NCBI RefSeq assembly: GCF_002776525.5
Contig: NC_045441.1
Span: 70,197,512 to 70,261,511, forward strand
Length of the DNA stretch: 64,000 bases
DNA from: Piliocolobus tephrosceles
Lineage: Eukaryota > Chordata > Mammalia > Primates > Cercopithecidae
Direction of reading: 5' to 3'
Part shown: in pieces, positions 10,949 to 23,133 of the stretch
Position numbering within the stretch: position 1 is the stretch's first letter
Layout: every line of letters starts with the position of its first letter
The notes under the pieces: model-generated
Databases searched by the model: none
What the model saw: only the letters and a program-made list of their open reading frames with translations
Told to the model about the DNA's origin: nothing
Position numbers and translations under genes: made by a program

Positions 10949-11384
10949 CTGAGTATGTTCCAAGGGGCAAGGACAAATTCTAACCCTGAAGGAGATGGTG
11001 TTTTCTTTTATATTAGGAAGAGTTACCTTATGTTTGGTGGTAGTGGTTTTATTGCTATTGTTATTGTGGGGAGGTTTATGGATGGAAGAGTATATCTGGC
11101 TGCTGAGTAGACAAAGCATAAAATTGGGTTAGATATTGTCCACTAGCAAGTGACTTTCATTCTCACCTCTTCCACTGTATTACAGATCACGTTAGAATAA
11201 AAACTACATTTCTTAAACTCACTTAAAACTAGGATTATATATATGATTTAGATTCCACCAATAAGATGGGCTTTCAAGGTTTTGATGGTGGTGGGAGGCA
11301 GACAGGTTCCTACGTGGGAAAGGTAGGTCCCCAGTGAGACCCAAACTTCAAGCCAGGGAAAATGAAGTGAGAAGAGAAGTTTAG
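10949..11384. other. Unassigned intergenic sequence
   Basis: No gene or clear repeat; the L1 begins within about 100 bp of the right end. Confidence 0.5.
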
Positions 11385-11389
11385 AGAAA

Positions 11390-11988
11390 AAAGAGTGAAA
11401 AGAAATGAACAAAGCCTCGAAGAACTATGTGAAAAAATCAAATCTATGTTTGATTGGTGTACCTGAGAGTGATGGGAAGAATGGAACCAAGTTAGAAAAC
11501 ACTCTTTAGAATATTATTCAGGAGATCTTCCCCAACCTAGCAAGGCAGGCCAACATTCCAATTCAGGAAATACAGAGAATGCCACAAAGATACAACTTGA
11601 GAATGGCAACCCCAAGATACGTAATTGTCAGATTCACCAAGGTTGAAATGAAGAAAAAAATATTAAGGGCAGCCAGAGAAAAAGGTCTGGTTACCCACAA
11701 AGGGAAACCCATCAGACTAAGAGTGGACCTCTCAACAGAAACCTTACAAGCCAGAAGACACTGGGGGCCAATAGTCAACATTCTTAAAGAAAATAATTTT
11801 CAACCCAGAATTCATATCCAGCCAAACTAAGCTTCATAAGTGACGGAGAAATAAAATTCTTAACAGACAAACAAATGCCAAGAGATTTTGTCACCACCAA
11901 GCCTGCCTTATCAGAGTTCCTGAAGGAAGCACTAAACATGGAGAGGAACAACCAATACAAACCACTGCAAAAACATGCCAAATGGTAA
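11390..11988 (+). pseudogene. L1 ORF1 remnant (C-terminal half)
   Basis: Encodes the RNA-binding C-terminal part of the L1 nucleic-acid chaperone; an open piece at 11579-11830 contains RYVIVRFTKVEMK and the REKGLVTHKGKPIRL region typical of ORF1p. The N-terminal coiled coil is missing because the element is truncated, and the reading frame breaks after 11830. Confidence 0.9.
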
Positions 11989-12051
11989 AGACCATCGATG
12001 GTATGAAGAAACTGCATCAACTAACAGGTGAAATAACTAGCTAGCATCATA

Positions 12052-15000
12052 ATGACAGGATGAAATCCACACATAACAATATTAACCAAAATGTAAATGG
12101 ACTAAATGCCCCAATTAAAAGACATAGACTGGAAAATTGGATAAAGAGTCAAGACCCATAAGTGTGCTGTATTCAGCAGACCCACCTCAGGTGCAAAGAC
12201 ACACATAGGCTCAAAATAAATGGATGGAGGAAGATCTACCAAGCAAATGGAAAGAAAAAAAAAAAAAAAAAAAAAAACAGGGGTTGCAATCCTGGTCTCT
12301 GATAAGACAGACTTTAAACCAACAAAGATCAAAAGAGACAAAGAAGGCCATCACATAGTGGTAAAGGGATCAATTCAACAAGAAGAGCTAACTATCCTAA
12401 ATATATATGCACCCAATATGGGAGCACTCAGATTCATAAAGCAAGTTCTTAGAGACCTACAAAGAGACTTAGAGTCCTACAGAATAATAATGGAAGACTT
12501 TAACACCCCACTGTCAATACTAAACAGATCAACAAGACAGAAAATTAACAAGGATATCCAGGATTTGAACTCATCTCTGGACCAAGTGAACTTAAAACAC
12601 ATCTACAGAACTCTCCACCCCAAATCAACAGAATATCCATTCTTCTCAGCACCACATTGCACTTATTCTAAAATTGACCACATAATTGGAAGTAAACCAT
12701 CCTCAGCAAATGTAAAAGAACAGAAATCACAACAAACTGTCTGTCAGACCACAGTGCAATCAAATTAGAACTCAGGATTAAGAAACTCACTCAAAACAAC
12801 TACATGGAGACTGAACAACCTGCTCCTGAATGACTGCTGGATAAATAATGAAATGAAGGCAGAAATAAAGTTGTTCTTTGAAACCAATGAGAACAAAGAC
12901 ACAACATACCAGAATTTCTGGGACACATTTAAATCAGTGTGTAGAGGGAAATTTGTAGCCCTAAATGCCCATAAGAGAAAGCAGGAAAGATCTAAAACTG
13001 ACACTCTAACATCACAATTAAAAGAACTAGAGAAGCAAGAGCAAACAAACTCATAAGCTAGCAGAAGACAAGAAATAACTAAGATCAGAGCAGAACTCAA
13101 GGAGATAGAGACATAAAAAACTCTTCAAGAAAAAAATAAATGAATCCAGGAGATTTTTTTTAAAAGATCAACAAAATAAATAGATTGATTGATAGCAAGA
13201 CTAATAAAGAAAAGAGGAAAGAATCAAATAGATGAAATAAAAAATTATAAGCAGGATATCACCACTGATCCCACAGAAATACAAACTACCATTAGAGAAT
13301 ACTATAAACACCTCTGTGCAAATAAACTAGAAAATCTAGAAGAAATGGATAAATTCCTGGACACATACACCCTCCCAAGACTACACCAGGAAGAAGTTAG
13401 AAGTTGAATCTCTGAATAGACCAATAATAGGTTCTGAAATTGATGCAATAATTAATAAACTACCAACCAAAAAAAGTCCAGCACCAGACAGATTCACAGC
13501 CAAATTCTACCAGAGGTACAAAGAGGAGCTGGTGCCATTCCTTCTGAAACCATTCCAATCAATAGAAAAAGAAGGAATCCTCCTTAACTTATTTTATGAA
13601 GCCAGCATCATCCTGATACCAAAGCTTGGCTGAGATACAACAAAAAAAGAGAATTTCAGGCCAGTATCCAAAATGAACATTGATGCAAAAATCCTCAATA
13701 ATATACTGGCAAACTGAATCCAGCAGCACATGAAAAAGCTTATCCACCACGATGAAGTTGGATTCATCCCTGGGATGCAAGGCTGGTTCAACATACAAAA
13801 ATCAATAAACATAATCCATCACATAAACAGAACCAGCAACAAAAACCACATGGTTATCTCAAGAGACGCAGAAAAGGCCTTTGACAAAATTCAACAGCTT
13901 TTCATGCTAAAAATGCTCAATAAACTAGGTATTGATGGAACATATCTTAAAATAATAAAAGCCATTTATGACAAACCCGCAGCTAATATCATACTGAATG
14001 GGCAAAAGCCAGAAACATTCCCTTTGAAAAGCTGCACAAACAAGGATGCCTTCTCTCACCTCTCCTGTTCAACATAGTATTAAAAGTTCTGTCCAGGGCA
14101 ATCAGGCAAGAGAACACAATAAAGGGTATTCAATTAGGAAAAGAGGAAGTCAAATTGCCCCTGTTTGCAGATGACATGATTGTGTATTTAGAAAACCTCA
14201 TCGTCTCAGCCCCAAATCTCCTTAAGCTGACAAGCAACTTCAGCAAAGTGTCAAGATACAAAATCAAGATGCAAAAATGACAAGCATTCCTATACACCAA
14301 GAACAGAAAAACAGAGATCCAAATCACAAGTGAACTCTCATTCACAATTACTACAAAGAGAATAAAATACCTAGGAATCCAACTTACAAAGTATGTGAAG
14401 GACCTCTTCATGGAGAACTATAAACCACTGCTCAACAAAATAAAAGAGGACACAAACAAATGGAAGAACATTCCATGCTCATGGATAGGAAGAATCAATA
14501 TCATGACAATGGCCATACTACCCAAAGTAATTTATAGATTCAATGCTATCCCCATAAAGCTGCCACTGATTTTCTTCACACAATTGAAAAAAAACTACTT
14601 TAAATTTCATATGGAACCAAAAAAGAGCCCACATAGCCAAGACAATCCTAAGCCAAAAGAACAAAGCTGGAGGCATCATGTTACCTGACTTCCAACTATA
14701 CTACAAGCCTACAGTAACCAAAACAGCATGGTACTGGTACCCAAACAGATATATAGACCAGTGGAACAGAACAGAGGCCTCAGAAATAACACCTTTGACA
14801 AACGTGACAAAAACAAGCAATGGGAAAAGGATTCCCTATTTAATAAATGTTGCTGGGAAAACTGGCTAGCCATATGTGGAAAGCTGACACTGGACCCTAT
14901 CCTTACACTTACACAAAAAATAACTCAAGATGGATTAAAGACTTAAATATAACACCTAAAACCATAAAAACCTTAGAAGAAAACCTGGGCAATACCATTC

Positions 15001-15871
15001 ATGACTCAGGCATGAGCAAAGACTTCTTGACTAAAACACCAAAAGCAATGGCAACAAAAGCCAAAATTGACAAATGGGATATAATTAAGCTAAAGAACTT
15101 CTGCACAGCAAAAGAAACTATCATCAGAGTGAACAGGCAACCTACAAAATGGGAGAAAATTTCTCAATCTTTCCATCTGACAAAGGGCTAATGTCCAGAA
15201 TCTACAAAGAACTTAAACAAATTTACAAGAAAAAAACAAACAACCCCGTCAAAAAGTGGGTAAAGGATATGAACAGACACTTCTCCAAAGAAGACATTTA
15301 TGCAGCCAACAGACACATGAAAAAATGCTCATCATCACTGGCCATCAGAGAAATGCAAATCAAAACCACAAGGAGATACCACCTCACGCCAGTTACAATG
15401 GCAATCATTAAAAAAGTGAGGAAACAACAGATGCTGGAGAGGATGTGGAGAAATAGGAACGCTCTTATACTGTTGGGTGGGAGTGGAAATTAGTTCAACC
15501 CTTGTCGAAGACAGTGTGGCAATTCCTCAAGCATCTAGAACTAGAAATACCATTTGACCCAGCAATCCCATTACTGGATATATACCCAAAGGTTTATAAA
15601 TCATTCTATAAAGACACATGCTCAAGTGTGTTTACTACGGCACTATTCACAATAGCAAAGACTTGAAACCAACCCAAATGTCCATCAATAATAGACCGGA
15701 AAAAGAAAATGTGGCACATATACACCATGGAATACTGTGCAGTCATAAAAAAAGGATGTGTTCATGTCTTTTGCAGGGACATGGATGAAGCTGGAAAACA
15801 TCATTCTCAACAAACTATCACAAGGACGGAAAACCAAACACCATATGTTCTCAGTCGTAAGTGGGAGTTGA
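12052..15871 (+). pseudogene. L1 ORF2 remnant (endonuclease-reverse transcriptase)
   Basis: Starts at an ATGACAGGAT-type ORF2 start and ends at the usual TGA. Successive open pieces are at 12220-12768 (endonuclease, includes NIYAPN), 12853-13056, 13189-13407, 13730-14077 (RT region, includes HHDEVGFIPGMQGWFN) and 14395-15493 (C-terminal part). The RT active-site region near 14160-14185 reads 'tttgcagatgacatgat', so the FADDM motif is still encoded, but stops on both sides make a functional protein impossible. Confidence 0.93.
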
Positions 15872-16074
15872 ACAAGGAGAACACATGGACACAGGGTAGG
15901 GAACATCTCACACCAGGGCCTGTTGGGAGATGGGGGCCTGGGGGAGGGACAGTGTTGGGAGAAATACCTAATGTAAATGATGAGTTGATAGGTGCAGCAA
16001 ACCAACATGGCACATGTGCACATTGTGCACATGTACCCTAGAACCTTAAGTATAATAATAATTTTTTAAAAATC

Positions 16075-17150
16075 CACTTGTAACTACTGCTTGTTGAAGT
16101 ATATTCAGGCCAACTTGAATCTGTGCTCCTGCATTGCAATCTGCAAGCTTGGCCCAAATAAATTCTCTACATATATTAAGAAATAAAAATTAAAAAAAAT
16201 AAAATAAAGTTCTTCTCTGCCTTGCTCACCCTCCAGTTGTCTACATAACCTCATTCTTCCTGGATGTGGGACAAGAACTCAGAACTAACTGAATGGCTGA
16301 AACACCACTTTTCTGGCTGGCTTGCTGTGCTATGGATGGTGAGAACGAGAGATATGTAACATGCCCTCCCCAACCCTTGGGGCTCTGATATTGCTGGCAT
16401 CTCCAAGTTTTGGGGCACCATTGCGTTCCCATCGTCCAGATGCTGGTGCCCACAGCATAAGCCACTTGCAGTACTCCTGGTCCAGCTACAGCCTCGCACA
16501 GAGCCGGTGCCTGTGCCAGCACCTGGAACCGCCCACCCCACATGCAGCAGTTGGTGTGCCTGGCTATGCACAGTGGCCAGACTCCACACTCACTCACTCA
16601 CTCACATACCTCTCACCATTCTGCCTGGCTCACCCTCAGTGGGCATTGGATCTGAGCCAGTAGCATGAGCTGAGTGCAGCCTGCCAGGATGAATGGGCAG
16701 AATGAGCCCAGCAGGCATGAACAAAACTCAAGCTAAGTTGCCTCGCCGCTGGCCATAGAGGTTTCCACCTGGTGAGGCAAAACCCAAGGGATCCTGTGAT
16801 ATTTAGAAGGTAGGAGGGAGGTAATAGCAAACTTTCTGCAGGTGTAAATGTGGACAAACAAACTCCAATAGGCATGAGTTTCAATATGGAGTGACCAGTT
16901 GACTTGTTCCAGTGTCTAGATATGAGTGTTGTGGCTGTTAGATGGTTATGGTTTGGGCAGCCACAAAAACAGTAACAGCATCAGCTTTCTGACATCTGGG
17001 TTGCAAATATAGTTGTGTAGCCTTAGAGCCAAAATTCAGGAAGCAGCTCCATAACTTCTTTTCCAGGCCTCCTACTGAGTTTATATCTAACTCCATCTAC
17101 TAAATCTTTTCTGATCAAAAACAGAGTGGTTTTGGTTTCTACTATGCTGT
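16075..17150 (+). repeat. Unclassified LTR-like sequence
   Basis: Two AATAAA-type signals ('cccaaataaattctc' near 16155 and 'aaaataaagttctt' near 16200) and a GC-rich stretch to about 16700 suggest an old LTR or ERV piece. Open frames of 100-118 codons on both strands (16241-16663) are frame shadows of this GC-rich stretch. A CACT repeat is at 16589-16604. I cannot name the family. Confidence 0.35.
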
Positions 17151-17244
17151 ACTTTGACTGATACACATTTTAAAAAGACTCCTACGTTGTCCAGAGGAAT
17201 TTCCTTCTTACCTTGCGGAGCTAACCTGGCAATCCACAAGTATG

Positions 17245-17470
17245 AGCAGCAACCCTGGGCAACATAGTGAGACCTCGCCTCTACAAAGAAAGAAAAAAAA
17301 ATTTAATTAGCAGGGCATAGTGATGCACACCTGAAGTCCAAGCTACTAGGGAGACTGAGGTGAGAAGGTCACTTGAGCCCAGGAGTTTGAGGCCACAGTG
17401 AGCTGCAATGGTACCATTGCACTCCAGTCTGCGTGACAAAATGAGACCCCGTCTCTAGAAAATAAAACAA
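17245..17470 (+). mobile_element. 5'-truncated AluJ-type SINE
   Basis: Begins inside the left arm ('ccctgggcaacatagtgagacc') and runs through a full right arm to 'gagaccccgtctctag'. Heavily diverged. Confidence 0.85.
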
Positions 17471-18094
17471 AACTACAGAAGTAAGCAGCTGGCCAAACAG
17501 CTATCATTTACGATCACTTAAAGAGATCATAAATCCTTTGTTATGGAGAATGGCTCATTTTATCTTGCTGTAGTTTATATTTTCAGAGATATCCAAGAGA
17601 AAACAGCATTGATAAAGCAAGAAAACAATGTGCTGAAATTTCTGAACTTCAGGAAAATCATAAGTACTCCCAGAAAGAAAAGTCAGGATATTTAGGAAAT
17701 AGAAAAGGAATAGGAATCAGAATTCTCAACTGCAACTCTGGATGGCTGGCAACTTCTAAAATCATTTCATTATTTTCTAATAAAGAGTTCGTTGATAACT
17801 CTTTTTCAAATTATGTTAAAATACTGACTACAGAATTTTCTTCAATATTTAGGTAGCATGGATTGACTTTGGTATTGTATGAGTAAACACTTTCCACATA
17901 TTTAGCAAATGGATAATATTGAAAAATGTTTTAAGCTAATTAATTTTTATAGATAATATGTATACATGGTATAAAAATTCTTAATGCACAAAAGAGTACC
18001 ATGAAAATGAAATTTTCATTCTACCTTTATGCCCTAGCCCGTCAGTCATCTCTCTAGACATAGCAACAAGATGAGCTTTTTTTTTTAAGGTGCT
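17471..18094. other. Unassigned intergenic sequence
   Basis: AT-rich, no gene or named repeat seen. Confidence 0.5.
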
Positions 18095-18460
18095 TGGCTC
18101 AGGGCTGAGTTTTTATAACAGCTTTACTGAGATATAATTCACATACCATAAAATTTACCCTTTCATGGTGTACAATTCAGTGATTTTTAGTATATAAAAA
18201 AAAGTTGTACAACCATCACCACTATCTAATTCCAGAACACTTACATCAACCTCAAAAGAAACACCAAATCCATTCGCTGTTTCTCCTCATTTCCCCCACA
18301 CATAGACCTTGGTAATCACCAATCTACTTTCTGTCTTGAGGAATTTACCTATCTAGACATTTCATTTAAATGGAACAAAAAATAAGTGGTCTTATGTGTC
18401 TGGTTTATTTCACTTAGCATGTTTCCATGGCTCATCCATGTTTTAATATAACTTGTTTTT
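18095..18460 (-). mobile_element. L1M 3' end
   Basis: 'aacagctttactgagatataattcacataccataaaatttaccc', 'caaccatcaccactatctaattcc' and 'tttatttcacttagcatg' are the reversed 3' end of old mammalian L1 elements. Confidence 0.85.
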
Positions 18461-19234
18461 AAATAAACACAATACCATGAGATGGCATCAGTATTTGTTC
18501 CGCATGGAGAAAAGACAAAAATGGGAAGTGAGTACTTCAATTTTTGCTACAATAGCTGTTTATTAGACAGATCTCTTAGACAAGCTGAGGTGTTTACTCA
18601 TGTTTCAGTGCATATGAATGGCAGGCTTACGAGCTGTTTTTCACAAGGGGCAAGTCCCAAGAAAGCAAAACAGATGGGCAAAGACAGCATCAGTAGAGCA
18701 ACGTCGTAAAGCTTACAATATTATATGTTAGACAGACAAATAAGGTTAGTTAGGAACAGGAGGTTTCATGTCATCAACTCAAAAGGTGGAGAAGCTTTCA
18801 AACAAACAAAAATGCACAGTGATACCTTCTGCTCTTTTAAATCAATCAGATCTCTAACTGACAAATCATAAGCAAACTCATTAACATTGTTCTAAACCTA
18901 CACAACAGTTTTTAAAATTTTTTTGGAAAATATAACAGAGAAAAAAATGAAAAACAAATAAGTAAATGTATCGATCAAAAAATCTTCATGAAGTAAACAC
19001 CCTTATAAACACCATCCACATCAACACCAAAGAAGCCTCTCTTGAGCCCCTCTTGCTTACCTAAAGGTAGTCATTATCTTGACTCTAAGCCTATTTTCAA
19101 ATTTGCCTCCAACAACATCTTCATTTATTTCTGAGACCTTCCCAGAAGCACGTTAACATTTATATTTCTACCAACTCATTTTTAGGTATCTGTTACAGCA
19201 GCTATTCACTTCTGATACCGAAATCTACATTTGT
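18461..19234. other. Unassigned intergenic sequence
   Basis: No gene or named repeat seen; the 75-codon open frame at 18482-18709 has no recognisable features. Confidence 0.5.
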
Positions 19235-19668
19235 TTCCTAGGATTGCCATAAAAATTATTACAAACTGGATGGCTTAAAACAACAGGAATTTATTTTCCC
19301 GCTGTTCTGGAAGTCAGAAATCTGAAACAAAGCCGTGAACAGGACCACACTCCCTCCAAAGGCTCTAGAGGGGAATCCTTCTTTGTATCTTCCAGTTCCT
19401 AGTGGCTTCTGGTGTTCCCCGGGCTTGTGGTAGCATAACTCCAGTCTCTGCCTCTGTCTTCATTTGGCTTTCTCTGCGTGTGTCTGTGTGTCCCTCCCTC
19501 TTCTTATAAGGATACCAAGTCGTTTCATTCAGGGCCCACCCCAATCCGGTATGAACTTACCAGATTAATTATGTGTGCAAAGACCCTGTTTCCAAATAAG
19601 TTCACATCCTGAGGTTCTAGGTGTTCATGAATTTTGGAAGGACAGTGTTCAACTAATTACACTTTCCA
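19235..19668 (-). mobile_element. MLT1-type MaLR LTR
   Basis: Reversed MaLR LTR: 'tttcctaggattgccataaa', 'ggatggcttaaaacaacagg', 'cttcttataaggataccaagtc', 'gggcccaccccaatcc', 'caaagaccctgtttccaaataag'. Confidence 0.85.
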
Positions 19669-19769
19669 ATGTCTTTGAACAAAAAACCATGGTCTGAACC
19701 ATTTGAATAACCTAGTCTGTCAATTCTTAAAGTGAAAATCTGTGCACAGTTCTAAAATCAAGTAATTTT

Positions 19770-20195
19770 TTAAATCTTCCTCAAATTAAATCTTTTAATT
19801 TAAAAGTAAACTTTACTGTCGAAAATGCAAACTTGGGGAGGGCAGAAAGATCACACACAAAGCTGCCACTTCACACCTAGAGGGTTGCACAGCACCCAGC
19901 AGCCGGGCCCAGGCGCTCAGCAATTCCCAGGCTGTGCGGTGGCCAGGCAGAGGCGCTCCTCGCTTCCTGATAGTGCGGCTGCCGGGCAGAGTCGCTCCGC
20001 ACTTCCCAGATGGTGGGGCGCCGGCCCGAGGCGCTCTTCGCTTCCCGGACGGTGCAGGGGCCGGACAGAGGCGCTCCCCACTTCCCTGACGTTCCCGCGG
20101 CCAGGCAGAGGCGCTCCCCACTTCCAGGCAGAGGCGCTCCCCACTTCCCGGACGGTGCGGGGGCTGGGCAGAGGCACTCCTCACTTCCCAGACGG
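19770..20195 (-). mobile_element. SVA2-like VNTR retroelement
   Basis: About 290 bp (19910-20195) of GC-rich direct repeats of roughly 38-40 bp, each read on the plus strand as GGCAGAGGCGCTCC..CACTTCCC.., with seven to eight variable units, follow a unique non-repetitive stretch (19770-19905). A perfect 16-bp duplication AAAATCAAGTAATTTT flanks it (19754-19769 and 20196-20211). On the minus strand the insertion site reads TT/AAAA, the L1 endonuclease target, and the end at 19770-19830 holds the A/T-rich 3' end, so the element is minus-strand. There is no hexamer repeat, Alu-like or SINE-R part as in hominoid SVA; VNTR plus unique 3' end is the SVA2 layout. Family name is by recognition only. 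The open frames over it are repeat-driven. Confidence 0.75.
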
Positions 20196-20211
20196 AAAAT
20201 CAAGTAATTTT

Positions 20212-20693
20212 AACTCACAGTATTTCACAGGGCCTCACATTTTGAGACATCTGATATTTATTTGATAAAACTGCTGCAACTAATCTGGTTGAGGTTAAAG
20301 AAAACATAGATTGTTTATTCTTGTCAAGTTTTGTTATGATCCTTGTAATGTGAATTTGGAAAGTTACTTTTTCAAGGTTTTGAGATAGATTTAATAGCAT
20401 AGGAATTATCTATACCTTGAAGATACATTTTGCTTATGAAACCATTTTGACAAATACTCTTAAACATTATTATTTGAGTGTTCTTAATTTCTTCCATTAT
20501 TGATTTAATTTATTTAACTTCACCATGGGCCAACTATGTTTATGTGTATTTTCTTACAAAAGTGTTATTTTATAAAAATGTCATTAGATGCATCATAATT
20601 TTTAAAAATTTATTCTATACCTTTTATTATACCATCCTTAGATTTTTTTTTTAATAGATGAGTTAATTTGACTCATTTACTTATTTATCTGTT
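20212..20693. other. Unassigned intergenic sequence
   Basis: AT-rich, no gene or named repeat. Confidence 0.5.
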
Positions 20694-20822
20694 TGTTTTT
20701 TTTAAGACGGGGTCTTGCTATATTGCCCAGGCTGGATTTGAATTCCTGGGCTTAGACAACCCTTCCACCTCAGCCTCCTGAGTAACTGGGCTACAGGCAT
20801 GCACCACCAAGCCCAGACACTC
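20694..20822 (-). mobile_element. Alu left monomer (FLAM-like)
   Basis: 'aagacggggtcttgctatattgcccaggctgg' to 'gctacaggcatgcaccacc'; single arm, antisense. Confidence 0.85.
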
Positions 20823-21175
20823 AGTTTCTATTAAGATTTATCTGTAGCTTTATTTTTTTATTACACTTACCTTATTGTAACTTGTCTTCCTTAGCCTTAA
20901 TTGAATGACCAACTATTTGCTGTCATAGAACATTTTAGGGGATAAAAGGCTATAATGGAGTTGCTTATAAGTGTTCTCCAGCACTCAGAAGTAAGAAATA
21001 GTGGGCTCAAAGGCCCTATAAATGACCTGAAATCTTCTTAGACTTTTCTAAAAGAAATCTTTATATCTTATAGCCATAGGAATTATATTATAGAAAAACA
21101 AACTCAAAATCTAACCAAACCAAAATCTAAACTCTATGGATAGCTGAAACATTGTAAATTAAATTTCCAGTCCTG
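20823..21175. other. Unassigned intergenic sequence
   Basis: No gene or named repeat seen. Confidence 0.5.
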
Positions 21176-21187
21176 TAGAGTTTACTT

Positions 21188-21487
21188 CTTTTTTTTTTTT
21201 TTAAGATGGAGTTTCACTCTTGTCACCCAGGCTGGAGTGCAATGGTATGATCTCTGCTCACTGCAACCTCTGCCTCCCGGGTTCAAGCAATTCTCCTGAC
21301 TCAGTCTCCCAAGAAGCTGGGATTACAGGCACCCGCCACTATGCCCGGTGAATTTTTTTTGTATTTTTAGTAGAGACTGGGTTTCACCATGTTGACTAGC
21401 TGGTCTCAAACTCCTGACCACAGGTGGTCCACCTGCCTTGGCCTCCCAAAGTGCTAGGATTACAGGCGCGAGCCACCACACCCAGCC
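21188..21487 (-). mobile_element. AluS-type SINE
   Basis: Full antisense Alu with perfect target duplication TAGAGTTTACTT at 21176-21187 and 21488-21499. Confidence 0.95.
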
Positions 21488-21492
21488 TAGAG

Positions 21493-21540
21493 TTTACTTT
21501 TAATGGCAAAAACTGCCATTACTTTTGCACCAACCTAATA
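21493..21540 (+). mobile_element. Half MADE1 (mariner MITE)
   Basis: 'ttaatggcaaaaactgccattacttttgcaccaacctaa' followed by TA is the right half of the 80-bp palindromic MADE1 element. The left half is absent on the other side of the Alu. Confidence 0.85.
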
Positions 21541-22190
21541 AAATTAAGACATTCCTGAAAATTGGGATGGGGACATATGAGTAGATTCTGATGAAGGTGA
21601 TAATTTTCAGCCTGAAATTCTGGGCAAGTTGTCAGTCTACCCCTGCCTGAAGAACTGTAGTAGCCTCCCCTGAGGTAGTTGCTTTACAAGGGACTACTGT
21701 TCCTTGTAATCTACCCTTAACACCTCTCATTGCTTCTAAATCTATAATCAGACTCAGGTGAAAGTAGACTCCAATATGTGAGACACAAACTTAGGAGGAA
21801 CAATACACACCAAAAGAATTGGCAGATTTTGTCAATTTACATAGACAGATACTGGTGAACCTGTGTGGGGATGGATCTTAAGAGTGTGGTATCAGGGTGG
21901 AGGGAATATAAAGTTGGATTAAACTCAATTTATTAACATGGCTTCACTAGCAGAAATTCCAGATTTAGTGTGTTTGTCTGAGGGGTTGGGAGTGACTGTA
22001 ACAGTTTATTTGTTGATTAACTAAAACCCGGGCCAAAAGGTAGACTACACTTAAGGGAGTCGAATTGCCAAAACTTTCCTGGTGCCACAGAAGGGATGGT
22101 ATCAAATGACTCAGGAATATTAACTAGAATCTACAAGGAACTCAACAACTCAACAACAAAAGAAACAGTCCCATTAAAAAGTGGGCAATA

Positions 22191-22491
22191 GGCCAGGCGT
22201 GGTGGCTCACACCTGTAATCCCAGCACTTTGGGAGGCTGAGGCAGGTGGATCACGAGGTCAGGAGATGGAGACCATCCTGGCTAACACGGTGAAACCCTG
22301 TGTCTACTAAAAATCCAAAAAAAATTAGCCGGGCATGGTGGCGGGCGCCTGTGGTTCCAGCTGCTTGGGAGGCTGAGGCAGGAGAATGGCATGAACCCGA
22401 GAGGTGGAGCTTTCAGTGAGCAGAGATCACACCACTGCACTCCAGCCTGGGTGACAGAGCGAGACTCCATCTCAAAAAAAAAAAGAAAAAA
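22191..22491 (+). mobile_element. AluY SINE inside L1
   Basis: Full AluY; perfect 15-bp target duplication AAAAAGTGGGCAATA at 22176-22190 and 22492-22506, which itself is L1 sequence. Confidence 0.96.
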
Positions 22492-22858
22492 AAAAAGTGG
22501 GCAATAAACATGAACAGAGTTTTTCAAAAGAAGACATACAAATGGCTAACAAGCATAGGAAAAAATACTCAACACCACTAATCATCAAAGAAATGCAAAT
22601 TAAAACCACGATGAGATATCATCTTACACCAGTCAGAATGGCTATTATTAGAAAGTAAAAAAATAACACACACTGGCAAAGAGGAGAAAAGGGAACACTT
22701 ATACACTGTTAGTGGGAATATAAATCAGTATAACCTGTATGGAAAACAGTATGGAGATTTCTTAAAGAACTAAACAGAATTACAATTCAATCTAGTAGTC
22801 TCACTATGAGGTATTTACCCAACGGAAAAGAAATCATTACATGAAAATGATACCTGCA

Positions 22859-23133
22859 GCCGGGAGTGGTGGTTCATGAGAGGCCAAGGTGGGCAATCAC
22901 CTGAGGTCAGGAGTTCGAGACCAACCTGGCCAACATAGTGAAACCCTATCTGTACTAAAAATACAAAAATTAGCCAGGCATGGTGGCAGGCGCCTGTAAT
23001 CCCAGCTCCTCGGGATGCTGAGGCAGGAGAATGACTGGAACCCAAGAGGTGGAGCTTGCAGCCAGCTGAGATCATGCTATTGCACTCTAGCCTGGGCGAC
23101 AAGAGTGAAACTCCATCTCAAAAAAAAAAAAAA
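22859..23133 (+). mobile_element. Alu SINE inside L1, internally deleted
   Basis: Target duplication GATACCTGCA at 22849-22858 and 23134-23143. About 25 bp around the usual 'cctgtaatcccagcactttg' of the left arm are missing. Confidence 0.93.

Larger units (their letters stand above)
11385..16065 (+). mobile_element. 5'-truncated L1 LINE (L1PA/L1PB type)
   Basis: A 4.7-kb L1 beginning within ORF1, followed by the ORF1-ORF2 spacer, ORF2, 3'UTR with a G-rich run (15910-15960) and an A/T-rich tail (ataataataatttttt). It is primate-era: colinear with L1 throughout but carrying many stops, small indels and a long A-run (12248-12277). It is retrotransposition-dead. No clear target duplication was found. 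Confidence 0.95.

Noticed and set aside
11579..15493. Long plus-strand open frames with RT-like peptides
   Set aside because: They are broken pieces of one L1; not a host gene or a retron-like system.
16241..16663. Overlapping frames of 100-118 codons on both strands
   Set aside because: GC-rich sequence with no recognised domain, no splice or start context; frames on opposite strands shadow each other.
19813..20265. Arginine/proline-rich frames of 86-146 codons
   Set aside because: Produced by the SVA2-like minisatellite; repeat unit translation in several frames.
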